The notes below the pieces were generated by a model that was given only the letters and a program-made list of their open reading frames with translations, made no database searches and was not told where the DNA came from. A DNA stretch of 54,935 bases from NCBI GenBank assembly GCA_021787365.1, contig JAJYMB010000108.1, positions 1 to 54,935 on the forward strand. The letters are read 5' to 3'. Within the stretch, counting starts at the first letter, position 1, and every line of letters begins with the position of its first letter. Position numbers and translations under genes: made by a program. The DNA comes from Actinomycetes bacterium (lineage in GTDB: Bacteria > Actinomycetota > Acidimicrobiia > Acidimicrobiales > Palsa-688). Shown in pieces: positions 45,819 through 53,729 of this stretch.

Positions 45819-48800
45819 TTGGCCACAATAGACGTGCGGGAGCTCGAGGAAACCCTCGGGCGCGGCCAAGGCGGCGAAGTCCGCTTCGACAGCGCTTCGC
45901 TGGCCATGTACGCTTCGGACGCCTCCAACTTCCGACAGGTCCCGATCGGGGTCGTAGTGCCTCGCACCTTGGACGACGTCGTCGCCACACACGAGATCTG
46001 CTCGGCTTTCGAAGCCCCGGTCGTCAACCGCGGAGGCGGCACGAGCCTGTCCGGCGAAACCGTCAACTATGCCGTAGTGGTGGACAACTCCAAGTACTTG
46101 AACGCGATCGGCGATCCCGACACTGAGCACTGCACGGTCACCGTCCAACCCGGGGCCGTCAACGAGCACGTCAACCTCCGTACGGGCCCTGCGGGGCTCG
46201 TCTTCGGCCCTGACCCCTCATCCCACTCGCGCTGCACCATCGGCGGCAACATCGGGAACAACTCGTGCGGCGCCCACTCCGTCCAGTCGCAGCTCTACGG
46301 GCCGGGCCCCAGGACCTCGGACAACGTCGCACGCCTCGAGATCTGCACCTACGAGGGTGCCCGCTTCTGGGTCGGCGTGGACGAGGAGAAAGACCTCGAA
46401 GCAATCATCGCCGCGGGCGGTCGCAAGGGTGACCTGTACCGAAGGCTCCGCGACTTGAGGGACAAGTACGCGAGCGCGATCCGCGCCGGTTACCCCGACT
46501 TGAAGGCCCTTCCCAGGAGGGTTTCAGGATACAACCTCGACGAGCTGCTGCCAGAAAGGGGCTTCAATGTCGCGCGAGCCCTCACCGGGACAGAGAGCAC
46601 GTGCGCGACCGTCCTCCAAGCAACTTTGCTTCTCACGCCCGCCCTCCCCCGCCGGGTTACTGTCGTCGCAGCGTACAAAGACATCGCCCAAGCGGGAGAT
46701 GCCGTTCAGGAGATCATGGAGCAGTTTTCCCCCATAGCGCTCGAAGGTTTGGACCGCCGGCTGATAGAGGACCAGAGCCACCTCGGTCTCAACATTTCCA
46801 AGCTTCGCGAACTGCCACAGAGCGAACAGGCCGGCGGGTGGCTCATGGTGCAGTTCGGTTCCGGCTCGCTCGAGGAAGCTCAGGCCCAAGCGAAGAGCTT
46901 CACAGCCTGGCTCGCCTCCCAGGGTTACCGGGACGACACCTTCGGGATCGCGAAGAGCCGGGCCGAGGGTGGCTACGCCGAGGACCTCTGGGAGATCCGA
47001 GAGGCTGGCCTCGCAGCCACCGCGTTCCCACCGGGCGAGCGCGACCACTGGCCCGGCTGGGAGGACTCGGCTGTACCGCCCCCCAAGGTGGGCGCTTACT
47101 TGCGGGACCTCTCGGCCCTGTACCGCGACTACGGTCTCCGCGGCGCCATGTACGGTCACTTCGGACAGGGCTGCATCCACTCTCGCATCAGCTTCGACCT
47201 GCGGAGCGCGGCCGGCGTCAAAGGTTACCGGTCGTTCATGGAGAGCGCAGCCGACCTGGTCGTCTCCTACGGAGGCTCGCTCTCGGGCGAGCACGGCGAC
47301 GGCCAGCAGCGGGCCGAGCTTCTCGCCAAACAGTATGGGCCTGAGCTCCTCCAGGCGATGAGCGAGTTCAAGCTCGCCTGGGACCCAACCTGGCGGATGA
47401 ACCCTGGAAAGGTCGTCGAGCCCTACCCGCTCGACAAAGACCTGAAGCTCGGCACCTCTTACAATCCCCGGCGGCCGAAGGTCAAGTTCGCCTACAAGCC
47501 AGACGGAGGAGACTTCGCGCACGCGACGCTTCGCTGTGTCGGGGTGGGCAAGTGCCGGGCCACAGGCGGCACGCAGGTCATGTGCCCGAGCTACCAGGTG
47601 ACAATGGAAGAAAAACACTCCACCCGAGGACGGGCGAGGCTGCTTTTCGAAATGCTCCAAGGCGACATCGTGAAGGATGGTTGGCGCTCGCTCGAGGTGA
47701 AGGAGGCCTTGGATCTCTGCCTTTCGTGCAAAGGATGCACCAACGACTGCCCGGTCAACGTGGACATGCCCACCTACAAGGCCGAGTTCCTCTACCATCA
47801 CTACAAGTCCCCCCGGCGGCGGCGACCCCGCCATGCCTACGCCCTCGGGTTCATCGGCCAGTCGTCCAGGCTGGCTAGCGCCCTGCCGGAGCTCGCGAAC
47901 ACGGCCACGCAGACCCCAGGGCTCTCACGTTTGACCAAGGCGGTGGCGGGCATCGACCGGCGACGGGCCTTGCCCAAGTTCGCGCCGGTCACCCTACAAA
48001 ACTGGTTCTTTAGCCCCCACGGCCTGCCCGAAGCGGGCGGACCAGAAATGGTCCTATTTCCAGACACCTTCAACAACCGGCTGCACACCCAAGTCGGAGT
48101 GGCTTGTGTCGAGGCGATAGAGGCCGCCGGTTGGCGTGTCGTGCTACCGAAAGGGCACATCTGCTGCGGCCGGCCCTTCTATGACTACGGCTTCCTGGAC
48201 AGCGCCAAGGGTTACCTCGAGCACCTAGTCGACCTCCTGCGGCCCTACGCACGGGCGGGGACACCTGTTGTCGGCATCGAGCCGAGCTGCCTAGCCGTTT
48301 TCCGGGACGAACTCGGCAAGCTTCTCCCCCACGACGACGACGCCAAGCGCCTGAAGGACTGCGCCATGCACTTTGCCGAGTTCTTCGAACGCTATCAGCT
48401 CGACGTGCCACAACTACATAGGCCGGCAATGCTCTGGGGACACTGCCACCAACACGCGACGGGCGGGCTCGACGCCGACAGACGCCTCCTCGAGCGGATG
48501 GGCATGGAGGTCCGCGAGGTGAGCGGTGGCTGCTGCGGCCTCGCTGGTTCTTGGGGCTTTGAAGACGGCAAGTACGACATCTCGCTCGCATGTGGTGAGC
48601 AAGCGCTCCTGCCGGCTGTGCGCGAGGCCAGCCCCGAAACCATCGTCGTCGCGAACGGGTTTTCCTGCAAGACCCAGGTCGCTCAGGCCGTGCAGGGAAG
48701 GCGGGCTCTCCACCTAGCCGAGGTCATGTACTTGGCGCGCCACGGCAGCGAGCCTCCGCTTCCCGTCGCGGGGCTAGGCAAGCGCATGGCCCGGAGCACT

Positions 48801-48857
48801 GTCCCGCTTGCCTTGGGCGTCGCCGGCGCCGCGGCGGCCATCCTGCGCCGGCGCTGA
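45819..48857 (+). CDS. Large FAD/Fe-S D-2-hydroxyacid dehydrogenase (YdiJ/D-lactate type)
   Basis: 1012 aa, one chain with four parts. An FAD-binding PCMH domain (VVPRTLDDVVATHE, NRGGGTSLSGETVNY, GNIGNNSCGAHSVQ) comes first, then an FAD-oxidase C-terminal domain ending near SGEHGDGQQRAELL. A ferredoxin-like region follows with CVGVGKCRATGG and CLSCKGCTNDCPVNVD. Two CCG domains close it (HICCGRPFYDYG, GHCHQHATGG, SGGCCGLAGSWG). The size and order match D-2-hydroxyglutarate or D-lactate dehydrogenases that pass electrons to the respiratory chain. TTG start at 45819 with AGAAGG eight bases before; a GTG at 45834 is possible. The C-terminus ends in a short hydrophobic, Arg-capped segment that may touch the membrane. 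Confidence 0.88.
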   Translation: MATIDVRELEETLGRGQGGEVRFDSASLAMYASDASNFRQVPIGVVVPRTLDDVVATHEICSAFEAPVVNRGGGTSLSGETVNYAVVVDNSKYLNAIGDPDTEHCTVTVQPGAVNEHVNLRTGPAGLVFGPDPSSHSRCTIGGNIGNNSCGAHSVQSQLYGPGPRTSDNVARLEICTYEGARFWVGVDEEKDLEAIIAAGGRKGDLYRRLRDLRDKYASAIRAGYPDLKALPRRVSGYNLDELLPERGFNVARALTGTESTCATVLQATLLLTPALPRRVTVVAAYKDIAQAGDAVQEIMEQFSPIALEGLDRRLIEDQSHLGLNISKLRELPQSEQAGGWLMVQFGSGSLEEAQAQAKSFTAWLASQGYRDDTFGIAKSRAEGGYAEDLWEIREAGLAATAFPPGERDHWPGWEDSAVPPPKVGAYLRDLSALYRDYGLRGAMYGHFGQGCIHSRISFDLRSAAGVKGYRSFMESAADLVVSYGGSLSGEHGDGQQRAELLAKQYGPELLQAMSEFKLAWDPTWRMNPGKVVEPYPLDKDLKLGTSYNPRRPKVKFAYKPDGGDFAHATLRCVGVGKCRATGGTQVMCPSYQVTMEEKHSTRGRARLLFEMLQGDIVKDGWRSLEVKEALDLCLSCKGCTNDCPVNVDMPTYKAEFLYHHYKSPRRRRPRHAYALGFIGQSSRLASALPELANTATQTPGLSRLTKAVAGIDRRRALPKFAPVTLQNWFFSPHGLPEAGGPEMVLFPDTFNNRLHTQVGVACVEAIEAAGWRVVLPKGHICCGRPFYDYGFLDSAKGYLEHLVDLLRPYARAGTPVVGIEPSCLAVFRDELGKLLPHDDDAKRLKDCAMHFAEFFERYQLDVPQLHRPAMLWGHCHQHATGGLDADRRLLERMGMEVREVSGGCCGLAGSWGFEDGKYDISLACGEQALLPAVREASPETIVVANGFSCKTQVAQAVQGRRALHLAEVMYLARHGSEPPLPVAGLGKRMARSTVPLALGVAGAAAAILRRR

Positions 48858-49160
48858 GGTGGTCCCGACATGAGGGGCCAGAGGTGAATAGGAGCCCGAG
48901 CGAGGTACCCCCAGTGCTCAGGGGCTCACGGCCTTCTCGACGGATGGGTGTAAGGGGATAACCCGGTCCAGACCTGTCAGCTCAAAGCTCCTCGAGGTCG
49001 AGGAGGCAGGACTTCCCGAGGAAAAGGGGGCCGCTGACGCGGTGGTACCCACCCCGCCCGAGAGGTCCCCTCGTGATTGTCAAGAAATGCTCCCTTGCCG
49101 TCCGCAACCCCGCTCGGGGCCCCGATGACGGCAAGGGAGCTAGTAGTGGCAGCCCGCCTA
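48858..49160. other. Gene-free stretch with strong hairpin
   Basis: I see no gene here. GAGCCC (48892-48897) and GGGCTC (48922-48927) could form a weak terminator for the dehydrogenase gene. The right end holds the strong hairpin described separately. Confidence 0.5.
49089..49140 (-). terminator. Strong hairpin after the 30-aa gene
   Basis: GCTCCCTTGCCGTC (49089-49102) pairs perfectly with GACGGCAAGGGAGC (49127-49140), a 14-base stem, and the 24-base loop contains a second CCCCG/CGGGG-type hairpin. It starts 20 bases after the stop of the 30-aa minus-strand gene. The U-run is poor (ATTTCTT), as is common for actinobacterial terminators. Confidence 0.65.
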
Positions 49161-49253
49161 TTACGAGAGCTCTTCTATGACCCAGTCCACCAGTACCGCC
49201 AAGAGGCAGGCGGTTGCCCCCAAAAGCAGGGCGACGCGCGCCTGTGTTCCCAT
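49161..49253 (-). CDS. 30-aa single-pass membrane peptide
   Basis: A short gene with all the signals of a real one. The ribosome site AAAGGAG is six bases before the ATG at 49253. The product begins MGTQARVALLLGATACLLAV and ends LVDWVIEELS, one membrane helix with a short acidic tail, closed by TAA. A SigB/SigF-like promoter lies 41 bases upstream and a strong hairpin 20 bases downstream. No family is recognised. Similar tiny hydrophobic stress peptides are common in Actinobacteria. Confidence 0.6.
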   Translation of the reverse strand: MGTQARVALLLGATACLLAVLVDWVIEELS

Positions 49254-49293
49254 GGTCACTCCTTTCGCTGCAGTTTCGGAGACAACAGGAGCG

Positions 49294-49317
49294 TACCCAT
49301 AACCCGAGCATCTAAAC
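49294..49317 (-). promoter_or_regulatory. SigB/SigF-like promoter of the 30-aa gene
   Basis: Read on the minus strand, GTTT (49317-49314), a 15-base spacer and GGGTA (49298-49294) fit the general-stress consensus GTTT-N14/16-GGGTA. It ends 41 bases before the start codon. Confidence 0.6.
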
Positions 49318-49504
49318 CGCCCGACAACCCGATCGCGAAAGTAGCATAGCCGCAGCTAAGAGCCGCGCCCAAGCGACGGGACCAGCAACGGGACCAGCAC
49401 CGCCCCTAGCTGGCAGCCAGCGCTTGTTCTGGGGCCGGCTGGGTACACAAGCTTCGTCAGTGGTCGGCTCTTCAACCTGGGGAGGAACGGCAACAGAGCT
49501 TCGC

Positions 49505-49720
49505 ATGGGACAGCGCCGCAACAGAAGTACTTCCACCCAGAGCACCGACACCGCGACGTCAAGGGCGGAGGAGCACGTGCCGCCCGTGCTCGGTGTCAAC
49601 GACGGCCTGGTTTCCGACGTGGCGCTGGTATTGGGTGTCGCCGGCGCCCACCCGGCCCCATCTACCGTGAGGCTGGCAGGTCTCGTCTGCCTGGTCGGTT
49701 ACCAGCAGGGGCCGCCGGCC
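49505..49720 (+). pseudogene. N-terminal remnant of a VIT1/CCC1-family transporter
   Basis: From an ATG at 49505 the frame gives a polar lead, then VPPVLGVNDGLVSDVALVLG, VAGA and VRLAGLVCLVG. The block VLGxNDGLVSxxALVLGVAGA is the first helix of VIT1/CCC1 iron/manganese transporters and little else. After about codon 65 the frame continues open to 49852 but becomes non-hydrophobic and unlike the family; the GAxSMAAGEYVS block that should follow is absent. It is therefore a broken gene, overlapping the end of the convergent LigD-PE gene. Confidence 0.65.
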
Positions 49721-49798
49721 GGCCCTGTCAAGTGGCCGCCCAGCGCCGGCAGGCAAGCCGGGCGCATCACGCCAAGCTCAGGGGCCGCGGCATCTCTT

Positions 49799-50341
49799 CT
49801 AGTGCGCGCCGGAAGCTCCTCTAGTTTTGGTCTCGTCGCGGCTCTTGACTAGCAACCACTGTGGCTTCTTCCGCCGTTGCATTCGCGTCAGGGCGTACGC
49901 GCCCCGCAGCTTCTTCCCTTCGAGCCGGAACTTCAGATGACCCATGCCCAAGGCCTCCGCGGAAGGGACCGCGTGGCCATCCCGCTCGGTGAGGTTGCGG
50001 TAAGTGCCATTGTCCCATATCGAGACCTCTCCGGCTCCATAGCTGCCCTCAGGTATCGTGCCTTCGAAGGTCGCGTACTCGAGCGGGTGGTCCTCAGTTT
50101 CTACTGCTAGCACCTTGACAGAGGGGTCGGGGGGAGGTCCTTTTGGGACGGCCCAGGACTTGAGCACCCCGTCCACTTCGAGCCGGAAGTCGTAGTGCAA
50201 CCGGTTGGCGTGGTGCTCCTGGACCACGAAGACCGGCTTCTTGGTCCTGGGCGTGTGCCCGCGCGAGGTCGGCTCCGGGGTCTTTTCGAAGTCCCTCCGG
50301 GAGCGGTAAGCGGTCAACGGTTCACGTGCTTTGGGCATCAT
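49799..50341 (-). CDS. ligD: LigD 3'-phosphoesterase module (stand-alone)
   Basis: 180 aa, one LigD-PE domain. The metal and catalytic residues fall in VVQEHHANRLHYDFRLE (His43/His44, His49, Asp51, Arg53) and in DHPLEYATFEGTIPEGSYG (His85). The C-terminal beta strands include LKFRLEGKKLRGAYALTR and WLLVKSRD. It trims 3'-phosphates and ribonucleotides at broken ends before ligation. Start at ATG 50341 or the adjacent ATG 50338; the ribosome site is weak. It is 6 bases after the HhH endonuclease gene, so the two form a repair operon, about 8.5 kb from the Pol and ligase modules. Confidence 0.9.
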   Translation of the reverse strand: MMPKAREPLTAYRSRRDFEKTPEPTSRGHTPRTKKPVFVVQEHHANRLHYDFRLEVDGVLKSWAVPKGPPPDPSVKVLAVETEDHPLEYATFEGTIPEGSYGAGEVSIWDNGTYRNLTERDGHAVPSAEALGMGHLKFRLEGKKLRGAYALTRMQRRKKPQWLLVKSRDETKTRGASGAH

Positions 50342-50347
50342 AGGTAC

Positions 50348-50998
50348 CTAAGAGGCTTCTCTTTGGAGGTCCTTATATGCATGGTCGAGGTCAGCGCGGA
50401 CCAGCGCGGTGACCAACTGGGCGAAGTCCCGGCGAGGCACCAGAGCGGAGAGCGAGCCGACGTCCGCACCGAGGCCGAGGCGCCGGGCGGCATCAAGCGC
50501 TTTCTGGTCTGCGAAAGGATAAATCTCGTCCCAGGCAGCTTGTGCTTCACGAAAGAAAATGTCCACGCTCACATCCCCGACCCCTTTGAGCTCCTTCAGT
50601 AGGCGCCGCTCCGCGGACGGCTCGCGGCTCGCTTTGTCCCGAAGCCGGCGAAGGTCCCCGCCGTACTTGTCCTGTAACATCCTCGCCGCCTCGCCAAGCA
50701 TCGTCGAGGTCCGCTCATCAAAGCGGGCATAACCTGCGTCGTTGAGGACGCTGGCTCGCTCTTCCCAGCTAACTGCCGCCATCCGGTCCGCCCTCGTCCA
50801 CTTGTGGTCGAACAGAGCCTGCGCGGCCTCCAGCGCCACCGAGGCTCGTATGCGGGCCCCCATCAGCATGGACAGGACCAGCAACTGGAAGAGCTTGGAG
50901 GGCGTGCCCAGGCTGCCAACGCCCACCTCTACACCGTACGTGCACGGGTAGTGCTCAAGCAAAGTCCTACTAATCCGGCGCTCTGTCTGTCCTGCCAC
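50348..50998 (-). CDS. HhH-GPD-like DNA glycosylase/endonuclease
   Basis: 216 aa. It resembles the endonuclease III superfamily: the helix LFQLLVLSMLMGARIRAS near the N-terminus and a helix-hairpin-helix in ELKGVGDVSVDIFFREAQ, followed by YPFADQKALDAARRLG, where the Asp may be the catalytic one. There is no C-terminal four-Cys Fe-S motif. It probably recognises damaged bases, but substrate and lyase activity are unknown. The GTG at 50998 has AAGGCACC just before it. It is translated together with LigD-PE, which supports a role in DNA repair. Confidence 0.7.
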   Translation of the reverse strand: MAGQTERRISRTLLEHYPCTYGVEVGVGSLGTPSKLFQLLVLSMLMGARIRASVALEAAQALFDHKWTRADRMAAVSWEERASVLNDAGYARFDERTSTMLGEAARMLQDKYGGDLRRLRDKASREPSAERRLLKELKGVGDVSVDIFFREAQAAWDEIYPFADQKALDAARRLGLGADVGSLSALVPRRDFAQLVTALVRADLDHAYKDLQREAS

Positions 50999-51073
50999 GG
51001 TGCCTTAATACCCGGCGGCCCCTCAGAAACACAAGCCACTCCTTTGGCTGAAAACCACGCGCCTGCCCGATTG

Positions 51074-51098
51074 GTTTGTGCCGCCTGATGAAGGGGTA
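51074..51098 (+). promoter_or_regulatory. SigB/SigF-like promoter before the ChaB gene
   Basis: GTTT (51074-51077), 16 bases, GGGTA (51094-51098). It is 89 bases before the ChaB-family ATG and matches the general-stress consensus spacing. Confidence 0.6.
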
Positions 51099-51187
51099 GC
51101 TGCTGTGTATGAGCCGCGGACAGAAAGCTAGCCCGATCGGCCCCCAGAACTGACCAACCACCCAAGAGCCTCGAGAAAGGAAGGACG

Positions 51188-51616
51188 ATGCCAAAAGTAA
51201 CGAGCAGAGGCAATGTCAAAAAGGACGAGCTTCCGGCCACCCTCCGGCGGTCACCTGCGAAGGCCCAGCGCACTTTCGCGAAGGCCCACGACTCGGCTGC
51301 TGAGCAGTATGGAGAAGGCCGCAGGGCAACTCAGACTGCATACGGAGCATTGAAGCATTCCTTCGAGAAGGTTGGTGACCACTGGGAGCCCAAGGCCGGC
51401 CACGGCCCCTCCGACGAGCAGTCCGAAAAGGGTGGCGCGGGCAAACAGAAGCAGTACCCATCGGCCGAGGGCGTAGACGCCAATGCCTCGAAGCGCCATC
51501 TCCAAGAAGTAGCGAAGACGCTCGAGGTCCGCGGTCGGTCGACTATGTCAAGGGACGAACTGGTCGAAGCCATCCAAAAAGCCAATCGCCGTGAGTCCGC
51601 GGCCGCTCGCCGCTGA
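51188..51616 (+). CDS. ChaB-domain protein with C-terminal Rho-N-like domain
   Basis: 142 aa. The N-terminal half has the ChaB pattern ELPATLRRSPAKAQRTFAKA, then HDSAAEQYG. A Gly/Lys-rich linker leads to a Rho-N/SAP-like helix pair, LEVRGRSTMSRDELVEAIQK. Actinobacterial ChaB proteins are small, basic and often stress-induced; the original ChaB name (cation transport regulator) is poorly supported. The ATG at 51188 has an AAAGGAAGGA ribosome site. A GTTT-N16-GGGTA promoter lies upstream, which suggests general-stress control. Binding to nucleic acid through the Rho-N part is inference. Confidence 0.8.
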   Translation: MPKVTSRGNVKKDELPATLRRSPAKAQRTFAKAHDSAAEQYGEGRRATQTAYGALKHSFEKVGDHWEPKAGHGPSDEQSEKGGAGKQKQYPSAEGVDANASKRHLQEVAKTLEVRGRSTMSRDELVEAIQKANRRESAAARR

Positions 51617-51678
51617 CTCCGCCGAATGCCTCCTATGGCTCGTGCGGATCACGCCCCCTCCAAGCAGGGCCGATCACG

Positions 51679-51920
51679 CTGGTGGACCCACTCCTTTCCA
51701 CCAACATCCTCTTCGCCTACGTGGCGCGGGTGAAGATCGGCAGGCGGCGCCCTTCCCGGCGCGGGGTTGGGGGTGCTGTCGCGCTCCTCAACACCGTGCT
51801 CCTCGGCCAGCGTGCCTTCGAAGAAGCTCGGCTGGATCGCCTGCGCCCTCGTCCTCGCCACGAGCGTCCTAGTGATAAGCAAGGCCCCGGCCCTTGCGGC
51901 TCGACACCCGCTAGAAGGTC
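51679..51920 (+). pseudogene. Possible frameshifted fragment of a DMT-type membrane transporter
   Basis: One frame reads LVDPLLSTNILFAYVARVKI from 51679, and after a shift near 51825 a second frame reads LGWIACALVLATSVLVISKA, then PALAARHP. The two pieces recall parts of DMT-family proteins such as the one at 37298-38170 (DPVVSVVVGAAVFGE; GVLLTTAGLGVFLVVSHP). No start, ribosome site or complete protein is present. It lies where the missing Mrp subunit gene would be expected, but on the other strand. This may be a chance hydrophobic frame. Confidence 0.3.
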
Positions 51921-52016
51921 CTGAAGGTAAGGAGGCTCGGTCTCCGGTAGCAACTTGCAGCACGGGCACCCGAACCGCCGCCCGCGAACAATCGAACAGT
52001 TGAGCGCCGACCCTCG

Positions 52017-52361
52017 TCAACCTTCGAGTTGGGAAAACTGCTGCGGGTCTACCGTCCCGAAGCGCTTATGGGCCTGGATGATAAAGGCCAGCAACAGGGT
52101 CGTGACTGCGGCCTCAACCACTACATCAGTTAGCGCCAGCGCCTGCACGACTGGATCGACCGTCCTGGCGTGGCGGGAGATGTCGGAAAAGTAAGGCGCC
52201 ACCCCTCCGGCCTTGTACCCCACGCCCAAGAGAAGGACATAAGTGGAGGTTTGTAGGACGATAAGGGCTATGACCTGGTGCACCGAATGACGGCTGGTCA
52301 CAATCCCGTACAGGCCAGCGCCCGCGACCCAGGCCACAACGGCAAAGAAGAGCGCGCTCAA
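52017..52361 (-). CDS. mrpC: Mrp/Mnh cation antiporter subunit C (NuoK-like)
   Basis: 114 aa with three membrane helices: FFAVVAWVAGAGLYGIVTSR, VIALIVLQTSTYVLLLGVGY and a last with LALTDVVVEAAVTTLLLAFI. The LTDVVVEAA segment carries the conserved Glu of NuoK/MrpC proteins. TTG start at 52361, overlapping the MrpB-type stop by 4 bases. It is the last gene of the operon; the usual following MrpD gene is absent. Confidence 0.88.
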   Translation of the reverse strand: MSALFFAVVAWVAGAGLYGIVTSRHSVHQVIALIVLQTSTYVLLLGVGYKAGGVAPYFSDISRHARTVDPVVQALALTDVVVEAAVTTLLLAFIIQAHKRFGTVDPQQFSQLEG

Positions 52362-53119
52362 GTGCCGGTCTCTCTTATAACCAGTGCCTGCTCGAGCAAC
52401 TCTGCCACCATCATCGCGAATGCCGCGCTCACCTCGACGCCGACGAAGAAGCTTATGAGGGCGATGGTCCCGGAGGAATCGACTGCGCCCGGTTGGTGGC
52501 CTAGGGGCAGGATATTGGTCAAGTAGGCGAGGCCATACGCGAGCGCGCTCAAGCCGACGGCGACAAAACTGCCGGCTCCGACCGCTTCCGCCGTCTCCAA
52601 AAGACCCACCGGTGTGATCCGTCTAAAAGCTTGGAACTGCCCGGCCAAGTACACGAGGACGACCGCGCTGGCGAGCACGACGCCGCCTTGGAAGCCGCCC
52701 GCCGGGCTCGTCTGGGCGTGGGAGGTAAGGTACCAGCCATAAAGCACCATGGGGCCGACCAAGAGCACGGCCATCACCCGCACGGCATCGCTCGTCCCCG
52801 TCTGCTCGCGCCCGCCTACCTGGTCCACGGGCACGCCTCTCCTCTCGCCACGCAGGCGCCGGAGAACCGTGGCAACCCCGGTGGCTGCGATGAACAAGAT
52901 GAACTCCTCCCCAAGGGTGTCGAAACCGCGGTAGTCGAAATTGACGGCCGAAACGACACCCGTTGCATGCGCCTGCTCTACCGCATGTGAGGCGATGATG
53001 TTGCCGTAGGGCCCTGGGTAACGACCGAAGCCGGGAAGTCCCTGAAGGCCCCATAGGTAGAAACCCGCGAAGCCCGCGATGGCAGCGAGGCACAGCCACC
53101 GCCGGACGCTCGGCGTCAC
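52358..53119 (-). CDS. mrpB: Mrp/Mnh antiporter subunit B (MnhB domain, with MrpA-tail-like N-terminus)
   Basis: 253 aa. The N-terminal part has NFDYRGFDTLGEEFILFIAA, the motif of the MrpA C-terminal/MbhE region. The MnhB domain then follows with TSPAGGFQGGVVLASAVVLV and a further four or so helices. The GTG start at 53119 overlaps the DUF4040 gene by 4 bases. It is a membrane part of a Na+/H+ or K+/H+ antiporter. Confidence 0.87.
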   Translation of the reverse strand: MTPSVRRWLCLAAIAGFAGFYLWGLQGLPGFGRYPGPYGNIIASHAVEQAHATGVVSAVNFDYRGFDTLGEEFILFIAATGVATVLRRLRGERRGVPVDQVGGREQTGTSDAVRVMAVLLVGPMVLYGWYLTSHAQTSPAGGFQGGVVLASAVVLVYLAGQFQAFRRITPVGLLETAEAVGAGSFVAVGLSALAYGLAYLTNILPLGHQPGAVDSSGTIALISFFVGVEVSAAFAMMVAELLEQALVIRETGT

Positions 53120-53385
53120 TTGACATCCCTCTTGATCTTCGCCAGAGCGGCCAGGAGGAGGATGGGCAGGACGATAGCGCCCACGACGAGCTCTGAGAGG
53201 CTCACGTCCGGGGCTTGCAGGGTAAGGAACAAGAGCGCAAGCAACAGCCCGTACGCGCTGAGCACGATCACCTGGCGGACGGGCTCGCGTGTGAGCACGA
53301 CGAGGGCCGCTCCCGCGGCAACGATGACCAGGAGCGTTACTTGGAGAGCATCGAGGCTGGGGCCTCCCGCCACAGCCACGATCAT
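53116..53385 (-). CDS. DUF4040 / MrpA-C-terminal-like small membrane subunit
   Basis: 89 aa with three helices and the DUF4040 pattern QVIVLSAYGLLLALLFLTLQ followed by APDVSLSELVVGAIVLP. In canonical seven-subunit Mrp operons this piece is the C-terminal part of MrpA; in Mbh-type operons it is a separate gene, as here. ATG at 53385 overlaps the MrpG stop by 4 bases. Confidence 0.85.
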   Translation of the reverse strand: MIVAVAGGPSLDALQVTLLVIVAAGAALVVLTREPVRQVIVLSAYGLLLALLFLTLQAPDVSLSELVVGAIVLPILLLAALAKIKRDVK

Positions 53386-53729
53386 CGCCCGTCCTCCCCT
53401 CGAGGGCGTTCCTCACTACCCTTTCTACTTTTCCTACCGGTCCAGCTACCAATAGCTCGGACGCGCGCCGCGCGCGCCGTGGCATGAGTGATAACTGGGC
53501 TCGTGGCGGCCATGAAGAGGACCGCCAACCACGTGTCGGTGGTGTTGGCAGCCCACCCGACCTTCACGGTCACTGCGAGGGCGACTAGCGCTGGGGCGAC
53601 CACACCCGCCGGCGCCACATAGTGGAGCTTCCGGAAGATGTCGGGCATGAGCAAGACGCCGAGCGACGAGGCACCGACCAGCAAGACGGCCAAGCCCAGG
53701 AGTACGTCGGCGGTGACCTGCTGGGCCAT
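53382..53729 (-). CDS. mrpG: Mrp/Mnh antiporter subunit G
   Basis: 115 aa, three helices. MrpG signature: LGVLLMPDIFRKLHYVAPAG and LFMAATSPVITHATARAA. The last 30 residues are charged and cytosolic. The ATG at 53729 shares a base with the MrpF stop (TGATG junction), so it is coupled. Confidence 0.88.
   Translation of the reverse strand: MAQQVTADVLLGLAVLLVGASSLGVLLMPDIFRKLHYVAPAGVVAPALVALAVTVKVGWAANTTDTWLAVLFMAATSPVITHATARAARVRAIGSWTGRKSRKGSEERPRGEDGR

Noticed and set aside
49036..49060. T-box-like sequence on the minus strand (GGGTGGGTACCACCGCG)
   Set aside because: The match to the T-box core is inexact, no stem I specifier is visible, and the next gene in that direction is convergent.
48982..49311. 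109-codon minus-strand frame
   Set aside because: It runs through the strong hairpin and overlaps the 30-aa gene in another frame; composition is not protein-like.
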